Shown here in pieces: positions 27,213 through 37,124 of a stretch of 64,000 bases of DNA. Under the pieces are notes generated by a model that saw nothing but the letters and a program-made list of their open reading frames with translations, was not told where the DNA came from and ran no database searches. Source of the DNA: Pseudoalteromonas denitrificans DSM 6059 (GTDB lineage: Bacteria > Pseudomonadota > Gammaproteobacteria > Enterobacterales > Alteromonadaceae); assembly GCF_900112265.1 (NCBI RefSeq), contig NZ_FOLO01000001.1, positions 8,027-72,026 of the forward strand. The letters are read 5' to 3'. Positions within the stretch are counted from its first letter, which is position 1, and each line of letters starts with the position of its first letter. Position numbers and translations under genes: made by a program.

Positions 27213-28166
27213 ATGAAAGTAATAGAGAAAGAACAAGTTCATAACGCACTTAATTTTAATGATTTAATTCCTGCACTAGAGCGTGGTTTCGCAGGGTATT
27301 TTAACATGCCAAAACGCCAAGTTTTTGAGCTAGAACCTGGCTGCGAAAAACATAATGCATTCGCTGTTTTACCAGCATGGAATCAAGATGTGATTGGCGT
27401 GAAATCATTTACTTATTTTCCACAAAATAGCGATGAAGGATTTGATTCTTTATACTCTAAGATAATGTTATTTAGTCGCGAACATGGTGTGCCTTTGGCG
27501 TTAGTTGATGGAACGAGTGTGACATTTTGGCGTACGGCGGCAGTATCTGCTTTAGCTTCTCGTTATTTATCTCGAGAAAATAGTACAGATATGGTGTTTT
27601 TTGGTACGGGTAACTTATCAATTTATATGATCAGTGCTCATTTGAGTGTGAGACAACTAAAAAAAGTGGCAATTGTAGGGCGTAATAAAGATAAGGTTGC
27701 AAGCTTAATATCTCAGTTGAAAAGTCGTCACACAGGTGTTGAATTTAGCGTATGTGAAAAAAATGATATTGAAGCTGCTGTGAGGCAAGCTGATATTATT
27801 AGTTGTGCAACAGGGTCTCCGCTACCTTTAGTGAAAGGTGATTGGCTAAAGGCAGGTGCTCATTTAGATTTGATTGGTAATCATAATCATGATCGCAGAG
27901 AGTGTGATACTCAAGCCATATTAAATAGCTCTGTATTTGTTGATAGCCGTACAAATGTTCTTAATGAAGCAGGAGAGTTATTGATCCCTATTAGTGAAGG
28001 CGTATTTAAAAAGTCAGATGTGAAGGCTGAATTAGCACAATTATGCGCAAAAGAGGTTGTAGGGCGTCAAAGTGACACTGAAATTACCTTATTTAAATCT
28101 GTGGGAACAGCTTTAAGTGATTTAGTTGCTGCACATTTAGTTTATAAAAACCTTGATTTAAATTAG
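27213..28166 (+). CDS. Ornithine cyclodeaminase-family reductase, probable delta-1-pyrroline-2-carboxylate reductase
   Basis: Protein of 317 residues of the ornithine cyclodeaminase/mu-crystallin family: substrate domain with IGVKSFTYFP, the motif DGTSVTFWRTAAVSALA, and a Rossmann fold with GTGNLS in place of the usual GTGxQ. Members of this family reduce delta-1-pyrroline-2-carboxylate to L-proline with NAD(P)H. Beside a Cys/Thr-type trans-3-hydroxyproline dehydratase this is the likely role; ornithine cyclodeaminase is the alternative. It starts 96 bases after the peptidase and is probably in the same operon. The unusual GTGNLS loop may change cofactor binding. Confidence 0.8.
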   Translation: MKVIEKEQVHNALNFNDLIPALERGFAGYFNMPKRQVFELEPGCEKHNAFAVLPAWNQDVIGVKSFTYFPQNSDEGFDSLYSKIMLFSREHGVPLALVDGTSVTFWRTAAVSALASRYLSRENSTDMVFFGTGNLSIYMISAHLSVRQLKKVAIVGRNKDKVASLISQLKSRHTGVEFSVCEKNDIEAAVRQADIISCATGSPLPLVKGDWLKAGAHLDLIGNHNHDRRECDTQAILNSSVFVDSRTNVLNEAGELLIPISEGVFKKSDVKAELAQLCAKEVVGRQSDTEITLFKSVGTALSDLVAAHLVYKNLDLN

Positions 28167-28251
28167 TGGAATGATCTTCGCATAAAATAATAAAGCAAGT
28201 CAGTAACTATAAATTGTTTTATGGTTACTATACTTACAATAAGGATATGCT

Positions 28252-28641
28252 ATGAAATATGAACTGTTTTTAACTGGAATTGTATTTATTGCTTTAGGTA
28301 TCGAACCTTTTATTTATTTTATATATCGTTTTTATCGAAAACGCACATGGCGAGTATGTTTTATTGAAAAAATTACACTCGTTTCACTTCAAGATTTAAT
28401 GCCATTTAGTACATTTAAAGACAAACAAATGTTAGTTGAATATGGTTTTGAGCAAAAACAATTGAGTGCGATAACTGATTTTGACAAAAAGTTATTCAAG
28501 CAAAGCCAAAATAAAGAACAGAACTGTCAAATTTACGTTGACCCGATTAATCCAAAAAACATTTTTTTACCAAAACATATTAATAAAATACCCGGAGTCA
28601 TATTACCAATTTTAGGGTTGTTTTTTATTTTTTTATCATAG
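28252..28641 (+). CDS. Membrane protein of unknown function, DUF3592-like
   Basis: A 129-residue protein with one hydrophobic helix at each end (about 6-24 and 111-128) and a soluble middle. The pattern IYVDPINPKNIFLPK before the last helix resembles the DUF3592 theme of a beta-strand followed by 'Y-P-NP'. AAGGAT precedes ATG 28252. It lies between the hydroxyproline operon and acnB on the same strand but 85 bases after the former, so it may be transcribed alone. No function can be given. Confidence 0.55.
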   Translation: MKYELFLTGIVFIALGIEPFIYFIYRFYRKRTWRVCFIEKITLVSLQDLMPFSTFKDKQMLVEYGFEQKQLSAITDFDKKLFKQSQNKEQNCQIYVDPINPKNIFLPKHINKIPGVILPILGLFFIFLS

Positions 28642-28745
28642 GTCACTAAACATTTGAATAATTCTTATTAACAACTATTCACCAAACTTTAAAGTGGTAT
28701 TCACCAGATTTATAGTGAGTATAAATAAAGGATTAAACTCACTAA

Positions 28746-28774
28746 TTTTCATCTAGCGTGAAAAATCGTATACT
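28746..28774 (+). promoter_or_regulatory. Probable sigma-70 promoter of acnB
   Basis: TTTTCA (28746-28751) and TATACT (28769-28774) are separated by 17 bases, a standard spacing; the -10 box matches the consensus at 5 of 6 positions and the -35 box at 4. It lies about 90 bases before acnB. Confidence 0.45.
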
Positions 28775-28862
28775 ATGCCCAAAATTTTCTTTCGATTTAT
28801 AAAAATATCCAGCAAAAGTGCTAGAGTTGATGGATATTACCACGTCACCAAGAGGGCATAAC

Positions 28863-31454
28863 ATGCTTCAAGAATATCGTAAACACGTAGCAGAACGTGC
28901 AGCTGAAGGTATTGTACCTAAAGCCTTAGACGCAGAACAAACTGCAGCCTTAGTTGAATTAGTAAAAAACCCACCTGCAGGTGAAGAAGAGTTTCTTTTA
29001 GATCTAATAACAAATCGTGTGCCAGCGGGTGTTGATGATGCTGCTTATGTTAAAGCGGGATTTTTAGCGGCACTTACTAAAGGTGAAGCAACATCTCCTA
29101 TTTTGTCAGCTGAAAAAGCAACTGAACTTTTAGGTACTATGCTAGGTGGTTACAATATCCAACCTATGATCGACCTATTAAACAATGATGCTTTAGCATC
29201 AACTGCTGCAAATGGTTTATCTCATACATTATTAATGTTTGATGCGTTTTATGATGTAAAAGAGATGGCTGAAAAAGGCAATGCTGCTGCAAAACAAGTG
29301 ATGCAATCTTGGGCTGACGGTGAATGGTTCACAAGCAAAGATAAAGTAGCGAAAAAAATTACTGTAAAAGTATTTAAAGTAACTGGCGAAACAAATACTG
29401 ATGATTTGTCACCAGCACCTGATGCTTGGTCTCGTCCTGATATTCCATTACATGCTAAAGCTATGCTTAAAATTGAGCGTGATGGCATCAAGCCTGATGA
29501 AGATGGCACTGTAGGTCCAATTGTTCAAATTGAAGAGTTACAAAAAGATGGTATTCCATTAGCTTATGTTGGTGATGTTGTTGGTACTGGTTCTTCTCGT
29601 AAATCTGCAACAAACTCTGTTTTATGGTTTATGGGTGATGATATTCCTTGTATTCCAAACAAACGTGGCGGCGGTGTATGTTTAGGCGGTAAAATAGCAC
29701 CTATCTTCTACAATACAATGGAAGATTCAGGTGCATTGCCAATTGAGTTAGACGTACAAAAAATGAATATGGGTGATGTAATTGATATTTACCCATACGA
29801 AGGTGTTGTAAAAAATGCTACTGGTGACGTTATATCGACATTCGAACTTAGTCCAGTATTGTTAGATGAAGTACGTGCTGGTGGCCGTATCCCGCTTATT
29901 ATTGGTCGTGGTTTAACTGGTCGTGCTCGTGAAGCATTAGGTTTAGCGGAAACTGATTTATTCAAAAAACCGGAAGATGTTGCTCAATCATCTACAGGCT
30001 TCACTTTAGCTCAAAAAATGGTTGGTAAAGCATGTGGTATTACAGGTGTACGCCCTGGTCAATACTGTGAGCCTAAAATGACGACTGTTGGTTCGCAAGA
30101 TACAACAGGTCCTATGACACGTGATGAACTTAAAGATTTAGCATGTTTAGGTTTCTCTGCTGATTTAACAATGCAGTCTTTCTGTCATACATCAGCTTAT
30201 CCTAAACCAGTTGATGTTATTACACATCATACTCTACCTGATTTCATTATGAATCGCGGCGGTGTGTCACTTCGCCCTGGTGATGGTGTAATTCACTCTT
30301 GGTTAAACCGTATGTTATTGCCTGATACGGTAGGTACTGGTGGTGATTCACATACACGTTTCCCATTAGGTATCTCTTTCCCTGCGGGATCTGGTTTAGT
30401 GGCATTTGCTGCTGCAACAGGTGTGATGCCGCTTGATATGCCTGAGTCTGTTTTAGTACGCTTTAAAGGTGAAATGCAACCAGGTATCACATTACGTGAT
30501 TTAGTACATGCAATTCCTTATTACGGAATTAAAAATGGTCTATTAACTGTTGAAAAAGCAGGTAAAATCAATGAGTTTTCTGGTCGAGTATTAGAAATTG
30601 AAGGCCTTAAAGGCTTGACTGTTGAGCAAGCGTTTGAGTTATCGGATGCATCAGCTGAACGTTCTGCTGCAGGTTGTTCAATCAAACTTGAAGAAGATGC
30701 TGTTGCTGAATACTTAGAGTCTAACATTGTTATGCTTAAGTGGATGATCAGTGAAGGTTACGGTGATGTACGTACTATTGAACGTCGTATTTTAGGCATG
30801 CAAGAGTGGTTAGCTAACCCTGAACTTATGTCTGCTGATAAAGATGCTGAATATGCTCATATCATTGAAATTGATTTAGCTGATATTAAAGAGCCTATCG
30901 TATGTTGTCCAAATGATCCTGATGATGCAAAATTATTATCAGACGTACAAAATACAAAAATTGATGAAGTATTTATTGGTTCTTGTATGACTAATATTGG
31001 TCACTTCCGTGCTGCTGGTAAATTAATTGAAAAATTTGGTGGTACTTTACCTACACGTATGTGGGTTACACCACCTACTAAAATGGATAGTGCACAACTG
31101 AGTGATGAAGGTTACTTCTCTATCTATGGTAAAGCGGGTGCTCGCGTAGAAACACCAGGTTGTTCATTATGTATGGGTAACCAAGCGCGTGTTGCTGATA
31201 AATCTACAGTGTTATCAACGTCTACTCGTAACTTCCCGAATCGTTTAGGTAATGGTGCAAATGTTTACTTAACTTCAGCAGAACTTGCAGGCGTCGGTGC
31301 TATATTAGGTAAATTGCCAACACCAGCTGAATATATGGAATATGCATCACAAATTGATGCAACTGCTGCTGATACATATCGTTACTTAAACTTCCATAAA
31401 ATGGAAGAGTATACGAAAAAAGCAGATACTGTTATTATTCAAGTATCTGCATAG
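28863..31454 (+). CDS. acnB: Aconitate hydratase B
   Basis: TCA-cycle enzyme of 863 residues that converts citrate to isocitrate and usually also acts in the 2-methylcitrate pathway. The N-terminus MLQEYRKHVAERAAEG is the conserved AcnB start, with the HEAT-like domain, followed by the swivel domain and domains 1-3. Iron-sulfur ligands lie in GSCMTNIGHF (near 708) and PGCSLCMGN (near 765 and 768). The frame extends 45 bases upstream to a non-ATG codon at 28818, but family alignment and GAGGG before ATG 28863 give the real start. It is a single-gene unit with a strong terminator. Confidence 0.95.
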   Translation: MLQEYRKHVAERAAEGIVPKALDAEQTAALVELVKNPPAGEEEFLLDLITNRVPAGVDDAAYVKAGFLAALTKGEATSPILSAEKATELLGTMLGGYNIQPMIDLLNNDALASTAANGLSHTLLMFDAFYDVKEMAEKGNAAAKQVMQSWADGEWFTSKDKVAKKITVKVFKVTGETNTDDLSPAPDAWSRPDIPLHAKAMLKIERDGIKPDEDGTVGPIVQIEELQKDGIPLAYVGDVVGTGSSRKSATNSVLWFMGDDIPCIPNKRGGGVCLGGKIAPIFYNTMEDSGALPIELDVQKMNMGDVIDIYPYEGVVKNATGDVISTFELSPVLLDEVRAGGRIPLIIGRGLTGRAREALGLAETDLFKKPEDVAQSSTGFTLAQKMVGKACGITGVRPGQYCEPKMTTVGSQDTTGPMTRDELKDLACLGFSADLTMQSFCHTSAYPKPVDVITHHTLPDFIMNRGGVSLRPGDGVIHSWLNRMLLPDTVGTGGDSHTRFPLGISFPAGSGLVAFAAATGVMPLDMPESVLVRFKGEMQPGITLRDLVHAIPYYGIKNGLLTVEKAGKINEFSGRVLEIEGLKGLTVEQAFELSDASAERSAAGCSIKLEEDAVAEYLESNIVMLKWMISEGYGDVRTIERRILGMQEWLANPELMSADKDAEYAHIIEIDLADIKEPIVCCPNDPDDAKLLSDVQNTKIDEVFIGSCMTNIGHFRAAGKLIEKFGGTLPTRMWVTPPTKMDSAQLSDEGYFSIYGKAGARVETPGCSLCMGNQARVADKSTVLSTSTRNFPNRLGNGANVYLTSAELAGVGAILGKLPTPAEYMEYASQIDATAADTYRYLNFHKMEEYTKKADTVIIQVSA

Positions 31455-31481
31455 CACAGCTATCACTGAGCATTGAATGCT

Positions 31482-31511
31482 AAAAGCCTGCAAATTTGCA
31501 GGCTTTTTTGT
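31482..31511 (+). terminator. Intrinsic terminator of acnB
   Basis: AAAAGCCTGCAAA and TTTGCAGGCTTTT (31482-31507) form a perfect stem with a T-run after it. Confidence 0.9.
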
Positions 31512-31530
31512 TTTTAAAATCAGGTTGTTT

Positions 31531-34389
31531 TTATAAAATTAATTTTTCAAACTCTTCTACCGGTATAGGTTTTGAGTATTTAAACCCTTGTACTTTGTCG
31601 CAGTTGTTTTCTATTAAGAAAATTTCGTGATATTCATCTTCAATGCCTTCTGCTACGACTGTTGCACCTAAATTATGTGCTAAATCAATAATTGCTTTGG
31701 CTAAGGTACGACTTTGAGGATTTTCTTCTAATGGAATAATAAAACAACGATCAATTTTTAAAATATCTAGCGGTAAATTTACTAACTGACTAAAACTTGA
31801 ATAACCTGTACCAAAGTCATCTATTGCAATATTAAACCCCATGGCCTTTAATTTATGTAAAATTTCTAAATCGTGTCCGGCATCTTCCATAATAGCTGTT
31901 TCGGTAATTTCTAATAATATATATTTAGGATTAATACCGCTTTTATCTAGCGCAGTTTTAAAATCAACTAAGAGTCTTTTATCCATTAACTGCCTGGTTG
32001 AAACATTAACTGATAGATACTCTAACTCACCCGAATCAAATTTATTTTGCCACTTAATCATAGCTTTGCAACATTGTTGGAAAACCCATAAACCTATGTC
32101 ATAAATGAAGCCATTAGTTTCAGCTAAAGGAATGAAGTCAGCAGGACTGATAAATTGACCTTTATGAGTCCAGCGAATAAGCGCTTCTCCACCTTTTATT
32201 TTAAAAGGATTTAACTGATAAGCGGGTTGTATTACTAAATGGAATTCTTCGCTGGCAAGCGCATCATGTAGACCCATAGCAATGTTAAGTTTTTTACGAG
32301 TATCTGAGTGCATAGAGTCTTGAAAAAAGATCCATTGATCGCGACCTCTATCTTTGGCCCTGTACATAGCTGCATCGGCATCTCTTAAGAGATCTTGGGC
32401 GCTTTTTTTCCCCGCTTCATCTAGAGCAATGCCAATGCTGGCTGTAGCGACATATTCAATATTCTCTAAGCTCATAGGTTGATGCAAAGAACCTAAAATA
32501 TCATTAACAATTTCAATTACTTCATATTGATTTTTTATTTGATCGCATAAAATAACAAACTCATCGCCCCCAAAGCGCGCAACTGTATCACCTGGACGAA
32601 CGGAATGAAGCAATATATCGGCAATTATTTTTAATAACTTATCACCCATTTCATGACCATATGTATCATTTACAAGTTTAAAGTTATCTAAGTCTATAAA
32701 GATTAAAGCAACATGATCTTTAGTTATATCTGTACGTTGCAATGCACTTTGTAATCGGGTTTGTAATAACTGCCTATTTGGTAATTTAGTGAGGTGATCA
32801 TGTGTGGCTGACCAAATCATACTTTCTTTTATTTTGGTTTCTTCGGTTATATCACTGATAGTGGCGCACAATAACCAAGTGCCATCTACTTTTGTTTTTC
32901 CTATGTAAACATGGGCAGGAAACTCTGAACCATTTTTACGATAACCAATCACTTCTCTGGTATTGACTTCCCGTGATAATAGACTATTTTTGTTGTCGGC
33001 TAAAAACTGCTTAAATTGTTTATGGTGATGGCTCCAAAATCTAGGAGGTATTAAAAAACGATGAAACTCTTTTCCTTCAAGTTCATTGATTGCATAACCA
33101 AAAATCGTTTTTGTATTTCTATTTGCCCAAAGAATTTGACCTGCTTCATTTAAAATAATCACAGACTCTTCTACCATGTCTAATGCATGGCTAAATTCAA
33201 CAGCTGATAATTGGTATTGAGTTGAAAGTTGATTTAACTGCGTATTTGATGATAAAGCTGACATATATCTAATTGGGATATTGGGAGCTTGATTTTCGAA
33301 GGTCTGCAAAATATTAAATGTACCCTCTTCATTACATTGGCCCAAATAAGTATTTAAATAGGCATGTTGCAAGTCTTCATCCATAGCTAAGGCACCAGCT
33401 GGGCCCTCGATTTCTATTTTTTTAAGAGCATTGAGTAGTATTTCTCCTTCATATTGACCACATTCATTCACTGCTTTAGCATATGCTAAGATGCATAAAT
33501 AAGTTGCCTGCCCAAAGTTAGTTAAAAATAGATCACCCTCTGGCCATAGTTTTCTTTTTGGATATTGCGCCTGTAGTTTAGTCAAGTAATTTTTATTTTC
33601 ATTGGAATTGATGGACATATAATAGCTATTAAGCGAATAAATACCTGTTCTGACATTTGGTGATAAACCCGCTGCAATAACTTCGTCAAAATAACCTGTG
33701 GCAACCGCTATTTTATTTTTTAAGTGACTTAAGGCTAATTGTTCAAAAAAATTAATTTGGTCTTCACCTGCAAAGTAGGGAACCAAAAAGTCAGCGCCGC
33801 TATTATTTATATTCTCTAAAAGTTGAGAAAAACTGGATGTGCCAAATTCAAAATATTCTTCACCTACAACTTCACCACCGAGCTCAATTAGCGTATGTTT
33901 TGCTGCATCGATAGTCCCTCTTGGGCATTCATAGTTACTGCCCGCAAAGTAAGCCTTAAAGCCATATTCTTTGGTTAAATAGGTAATAAGTTTTTCTATT
34001 TGTTGATTTGGTAGGGCTGCAAAATGAAAAAAATAAGGGGAATGAATGCCACCTTCATAAAATGAAAAATTTAAATATGGTACTTTAAAACGATCGGCAA
34101 CTTGGTAAGCGACAGCGATGCGAGAGTTCGACAGAAGTGTGCCAATAATTGCCTGACATTTATCATTCTCAATAAGAGATATAGCGGTGGGTACAGCTGT
34201 TTTAGGCATACTGCCATCGTCTTTAATAATAAGCTCAAGTGGAAGGCCTAATATACCGCCACTTTGGTTTACTTCTTCACATGCAATTAAAGCTGCATTG
34301 CTTATTTCATCACCATAAATACTGACCAGACCACTTAAGGGAGCCATTAAACCAAGTTTTATAGATTGAGGTTTTCCTCGTGTTTGCAA
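31531..34389 (-). CDS. Ligand-binding domain-PAS-GGDEF-EAL c-di-GMP enzyme, apparently cytosolic
   Basis: Protein of 952 residues. The first ~365 residues form a type 1 periplasmic-binding fold of the branched-chain amino acid/amide type (IKLGLMAPLSGLVSIYGDE, VNQSGGILGLPLELIIKDDG). Then come a PAS domain (about 395-515), a GGDEF domain with intact ARFGGDEF (about 525-690) and an EAL domain with EALIRW and DDFGTGYSSF (about 700-945). Both catalytic motifs look intact, so it may both make and degrade c-di-GMP. No signal peptide or membrane helix is seen, so the binding fold is probably cytosolic, as in AmiC. The only in-frame start before the fold is TTG 34389, with AGGG about 10 bases upstream. 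Confidence 0.85.
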   Translation of the reverse strand: MQTRGKPQSIKLGLMAPLSGLVSIYGDEISNAALIACEEVNQSGGILGLPLELIIKDDGSMPKTAVPTAISLIENDKCQAIIGTLLSNSRIAVAYQVADRFKVPYLNFSFYEGGIHSPYFFHFAALPNQQIEKLITYLTKEYGFKAYFAGSNYECPRGTIDAAKHTLIELGGEVVGEEYFEFGTSSFSQLLENINNSGADFLVPYFAGEDQINFFEQLALSHLKNKIAVATGYFDEVIAAGLSPNVRTGIYSLNSYYMSINSNENKNYLTKLQAQYPKRKLWPEGDLFLTNFGQATYLCILAYAKAVNECGQYEGEILLNALKKIEIEGPAGALAMDEDLQHAYLNTYLGQCNEEGTFNILQTFENQAPNIPIRYMSALSSNTQLNQLSTQYQLSAVEFSHALDMVEESVIILNEAGQILWANRNTKTIFGYAINELEGKEFHRFLIPPRFWSHHHKQFKQFLADNKNSLLSREVNTREVIGYRKNGSEFPAHVYIGKTKVDGTWLLCATISDITEETKIKESMIWSATHDHLTKLPNRQLLQTRLQSALQRTDITKDHVALIFIDLDNFKLVNDTYGHEMGDKLLKIIADILLHSVRPGDTVARFGGDEFVILCDQIKNQYEVIEIVNDILGSLHQPMSLENIEYVATASIGIALDEAGKKSAQDLLRDADAAMYRAKDRGRDQWIFFQDSMHSDTRKKLNIAMGLHDALASEEFHLVIQPAYQLNPFKIKGGEALIRWTHKGQFISPADFIPLAETNGFIYDIGLWVFQQCCKAMIKWQNKFDSGELEYLSVNVSTRQLMDKRLLVDFKTALDKSGINPKYILLEITETAIMEDAGHDLEILHKLKAMGFNIAIDDFGTGYSSFSQLVNLPLDILKIDRCFIIPLEENPQSRTLAKAIIDLAHNLGATVVAEGIEDEYHEIFLIENNCDKVQGFKYSKPIPVEEFEKLIL

Positions 34390-34468
34390 TAGTGTTATAC
34401 CCTAAAGAGATATATTTGCATAAGTGTAGTACAAGGGGAGTTATTTGCAGGTGCTTGTTAAAAAAGAA

Positions 34469-34490
34469 AAAGCCAGCAAAAGCTGGCTTT
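34469..34490 (-). terminator. Intrinsic terminator of the aroQ-accB-accC operon
   Basis: AAAGCCAGC/GCTGGCTTT with a 4-base loop; read on the minus strand it is followed by a T-rich run. It lies 36 bases after the accC stop. Confidence 0.85.
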
Positions 34491-34525
34491 ATAATAAAAC
34501 GATACATTGAAAGTTTAATATTGGG

Positions 34526-35869
34526 CTATTGCATGCCCAGTTTTTTCTCAAGGTAGTGGATATTAGCACCGCCATGTTGAAAGTTTTCATCTGCTAAAAT
34601 TTCTTTATGCAGTGGAATATTTGTTTTAATACCATCAATCACAAGTTCATTTAGTGCATTTTTAGCACGTGCAATTGCGATATCACGGTTTTCACCATAA
34701 GTGATTAATTTCCCTATCATAGAATCATAATAAGGTGGCACACTGTAATCGGCATAAATATGGCTATCCCAACGTATACCTAAACCACCTGCAGGGTGGA
34801 AACGTGTAATTTTTCCTGGAGAAGGAATAAAAGACACAGGGTCCTCTGCATTAATTCGACACTCGATTGCATGACCTTTAATTACGATATCATCTTGAGT
34901 AAGGCTTAATGGTTGGCCAGCAGCAATTTTCAACTGCTCTTTGATTAAATCAATGCCAGTCACCATTTCCGTTACAGGGTGCTCTACCTGAATTCGGGTA
35001 TTCATTTCAATGAAATAGAATTCGCCATTTTCATATAAAAACTCAAAAGTGCCAGCACCACGATAATTGATTTCAATACATGCACGGGTACAACGTTCAC
35101 CAATGTTTTTACGCATTTCTTCGGTAATACCAGGTGCAGGTGCTTCTTCAACTACTTTTTGATGACGACGTTGCATAGAACAATCACGCTCACCTAAGTG
35201 TATCGCATTGCCTTGTCCATCAGCTAAAACTTGTACTTCAATATGGCGTGGGTTCTCAAGGAATTTCTCCATGTAAACCATGCTGTTACCAAAAAACTGT
35301 TGTGCTTCTGTTTGTGTTAATGCGATTGAATCGATTAATTCTGCATCGCTACGAACCACACGCATACCACGACCACCACCACCACCAGAGGCTTTAATGA
35401 TCACAGGATAACCTATGCGCTTAGCGATTTGCATATTGCGTTCATGATCATCGTCTAAAGGTCCATCAGAACCAGGTACACATGGTACACCTGCTTTACG
35501 CATTGCTTTAATTGCAGAAACTTTATCACCCATTAAACGTATGGTATCGCCTTTTGGACCAATGAAAACAAAACCACTTTGCTCAACTTGGTCTGCAAAA
35601 TCAGCATTTTCAGCTAAAAAACCATAACCAGGATGTATTGCAACTGAGTCAGTTACTTCTGCTGCAGCTATAATACGAGGAATATCTAAGTAGCTTTCTA
35701 AAGCTGAAGGTTTACCGATACAAATTGTTTCATCGGCTAACAATACATGTTTTAGATCTCTGTCTGCAGTTGAATGAACGGCAACTGTTTTAATGCCTAA
35801 CTCTTTACAGGCTCGCAGTATACGAAGTGCAATTTCACCTCTATTTGCGATAACAACTTTATCTAACAT
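34526..35869 (-). CDS. accC: Biotin carboxylase subunit of acetyl-CoA carboxylase
   Basis: Enzyme of 447 residues, the usual length of bacterial AccC. It uses ATP and bicarbonate to carboxylate biotin on AccB, the first half-reaction of fatty acid synthesis. N-terminal domain [19 protein letters not shown], the ATP-grasp glycine loop [11 protein letters not shown] (about 163-173), catalytic segment [20 protein letters not shown] (about 286-305). It lies 15 bases after accB on the same strand. Confidence 0.97.
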   Translation of the reverse strand: MLDKVVIANRGEIALRILRACKELGIKTVAVHSTADRDLKHVLLADETICIGKPSALESYLDIPRIIAAAEVTDSVAIHPGYGFLAENADFADQVEQSGFVFIGPKGDTIRLMGDKVSAIKAMRKAGVPCVPGSDGPLDDDHERNMQIAKRIGYPVIIKASGGGGGRGMRVVRSDAELIDSIALTQTEAQQFFGNSMVYMEKFLENPRHIEVQVLADGQGNAIHLGERDCSMQRRHQKVVEEAPAPGITEEMRKNIGERCTRACIEINYRGAGTFEFLYENGEFYFIEMNTRIQVEHPVTEMVTGIDLIKEQLKIAAGQPLSLTQDDIVIKGHAIECRINAEDPVSFIPSPGKITRFHPAGGLGIRWDSHIYADYSVPPYYDSMIGKLITYGENRDIAIARAKNALNELVIDGIKTNIPLHKEILADENFQHGGANIHYLEKKLGMQ

Positions 35870-35884
35870 AGTGTTGGCCTTTGA

Positions 35885-36352
35885 TTATTCAATAATAAAC
35901 AGTGGTTGATCAAACTCAATCGGATCTTCGTTATTAACTAATATTTCTTTAATAACACCCGCTTTATCAGCTTCAATTTGGTTCATCATTTTCATTGCTT
36001 CTAAGATACATAATGTATCGCCAACTTTAACTGTTGAGCCTACTTCAACATAAGATGCAGCTTCAGGAGAAGCAGAGCGGTAGAATGTACCGACCATTGG
36101 AGATTTAACAACGTGACCTGAAAGGGCTGCTGGAGCCGCTGAAACACTTGCTTCTGGTGTTGCTGCAATTGCCGCAGCTGCAGGCGTTGGTGCTGTAGGT
36201 GCAGCAGCAGGGTAAACCGCTGGAGCTGCCATCATAGGTGCTGGACTGTAGCGATTGATGCGTACTGATTCTTCACCTTCTGTAATTTCTAATTCTGAAA
36301 TACCAGACTCTTCTACTAGCTCAATTAATTTTTTTATCTTACGAATATCCAT
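35885..36352 (-). CDS. accB: Biotin carboxyl carrier protein of acetyl-CoA carboxylase
   Basis: Protein of 155 residues: an N-terminal helix region [18 protein letters not shown], an Ala/Pro-rich flexible linker (about 37-78) and the C-terminal biotinyl domain. The biotin is carried on Lys121 in the motif EAMKM. It brings biotin between AccC and the carboxyltransferase AccA/AccD, which are not in the window. It lies between aroQ (44 bases upstream) and accC. Confidence 0.97.
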   Translation of the reverse strand: MDIRKIKKLIELVEESGISELEITEGEESVRINRYSPAPMMAAPAVYPAAAPTAPTPAAAAIAATPEASVSAAPAALSGHVVKSPMVGTFYRSASPEAASYVEVGSTVKVGDTLCILEAMKMMNQIEADKAGVIKEILVNNEDPIEFDQPLFIIE

Positions 36353-36396
36353 GAATAAACCCGTCTCTAATTGTGTTTAAATTTAATGTGTTTTAT

Positions 36397-36846
36397 TTAT
36401 GTTTGGTGCAAATGGTTGACGGCGGCATTTAAAGCCATCGAATAACCCATTGCTCCGAATCCTACGAGAACGCCTTGTGCAACATCAGAAAAATAAGAGT
36501 GATGTCTAAATGCTTCTCTTTTGTGTACGTTTGATAAATGCACTTCATAAAAGGGTATATCAACACTAAGTAATGCATCTCTTAAAGCAACACTGGTATG
36601 TGTAAATGCGGCTGGGTTGATAATAATAAAATCAACCTTGCTCCAGGCTGAATGTATACACTCTATGAGTGCCTGCTCACCATTACTTTGTAGGTGTTCT
36701 AGCTCAACATCTAAATCAGCTGCTTGCTTGTTTAATGATGCAATAATATCGTCAAGTGTTTGGGAACCATAGGTCTCAGGCTCTCTTTTTCCTAACATAT
36801 TTAAATTTGGTCCGTTAAGGACTAAAATCTTAAATTTAGCAGTCAT
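36397..36846 (-). CDS. aroQ: 3-dehydroquinate dehydratase type II
   Basis: Enzyme of 149 residues, step three of the shikimate pathway. Conserved parts: [19 protein letters not shown] with the active-site loop Arg and Tyr, [18 protein letters not shown], and [20 protein letters not shown] with the catalytic His. The family is a dodecamer. It is the first gene of the aroQ-accB-accC operon, an arrangement common in gammaproteobacteria. Confidence 0.96.
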   Translation of the reverse strand: MTAKFKILVLNGPNLNMLGKREPETYGSQTLDDIIASLNKQAADLDVELEHLQSNGEQALIECIHSAWSKVDFIIINPAAFTHTSVALRDALLSVDIPFYEVHLSNVHKREAFRHHSYFSDVAQGVLVGFGAMGYSMALNAAVNHLHQT

Positions 36847-37055
36847 TTTCTGCGAACGTTCCTTTAAAGTAGTGATTGCCGTTATTTTTAATTGTTCAAG
36901 TCATAACTTAATAGGTTCTGGCTTGAATCGCAACTTTTTATCACGTTAACCTAAGAGTATAGTGATTTCAAAGAAAATAGCAGCAAAATACTGGTCTAAT
37001 CAGTATGCAGTAGAAAACTGAGGATGGGAACTATATTTGGAGCAAATTTTAGCTG

Positions 37056-37124
37056 GTTAGCAAGAAAGCTCTTTTAGAAAATTTCTTGCTAACTTGCTAA
37101 CTTGCTAACTTGCTAACTTGCTAA
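37056..37124 (-). repeat. Inverted repeat extended by five octamer copies at the dsbD 3' end
   Basis: GTTAGCAAGAAA (37056-37067) pairs exactly with TTTCTTGCTAAC (37082-37093), a 12-base stem with a 14-base loop. The second arm runs into five perfect copies of CTTGCTAA (37085-37124), the last of which abuts the dsbD stop codon. The stem may have been the dsbD terminator, with the octamer grown from its arm by slippage. Confidence 0.75.

Noticed and set aside
28818..28862. Upstream extension of acnB
   Set aside because: AcnB proteins begin at MLxEYRKH; GAGGG precedes the ATG at 28863, and the extension starts at a non-ATG codon.
34310..34507. 65-residue frame at the 5' end of the GGDEF/EAL gene, as a possible missing signal peptide
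   Set aside because: It is in another frame from the binding domain, and a stop lies just before the TTG in the true frame.
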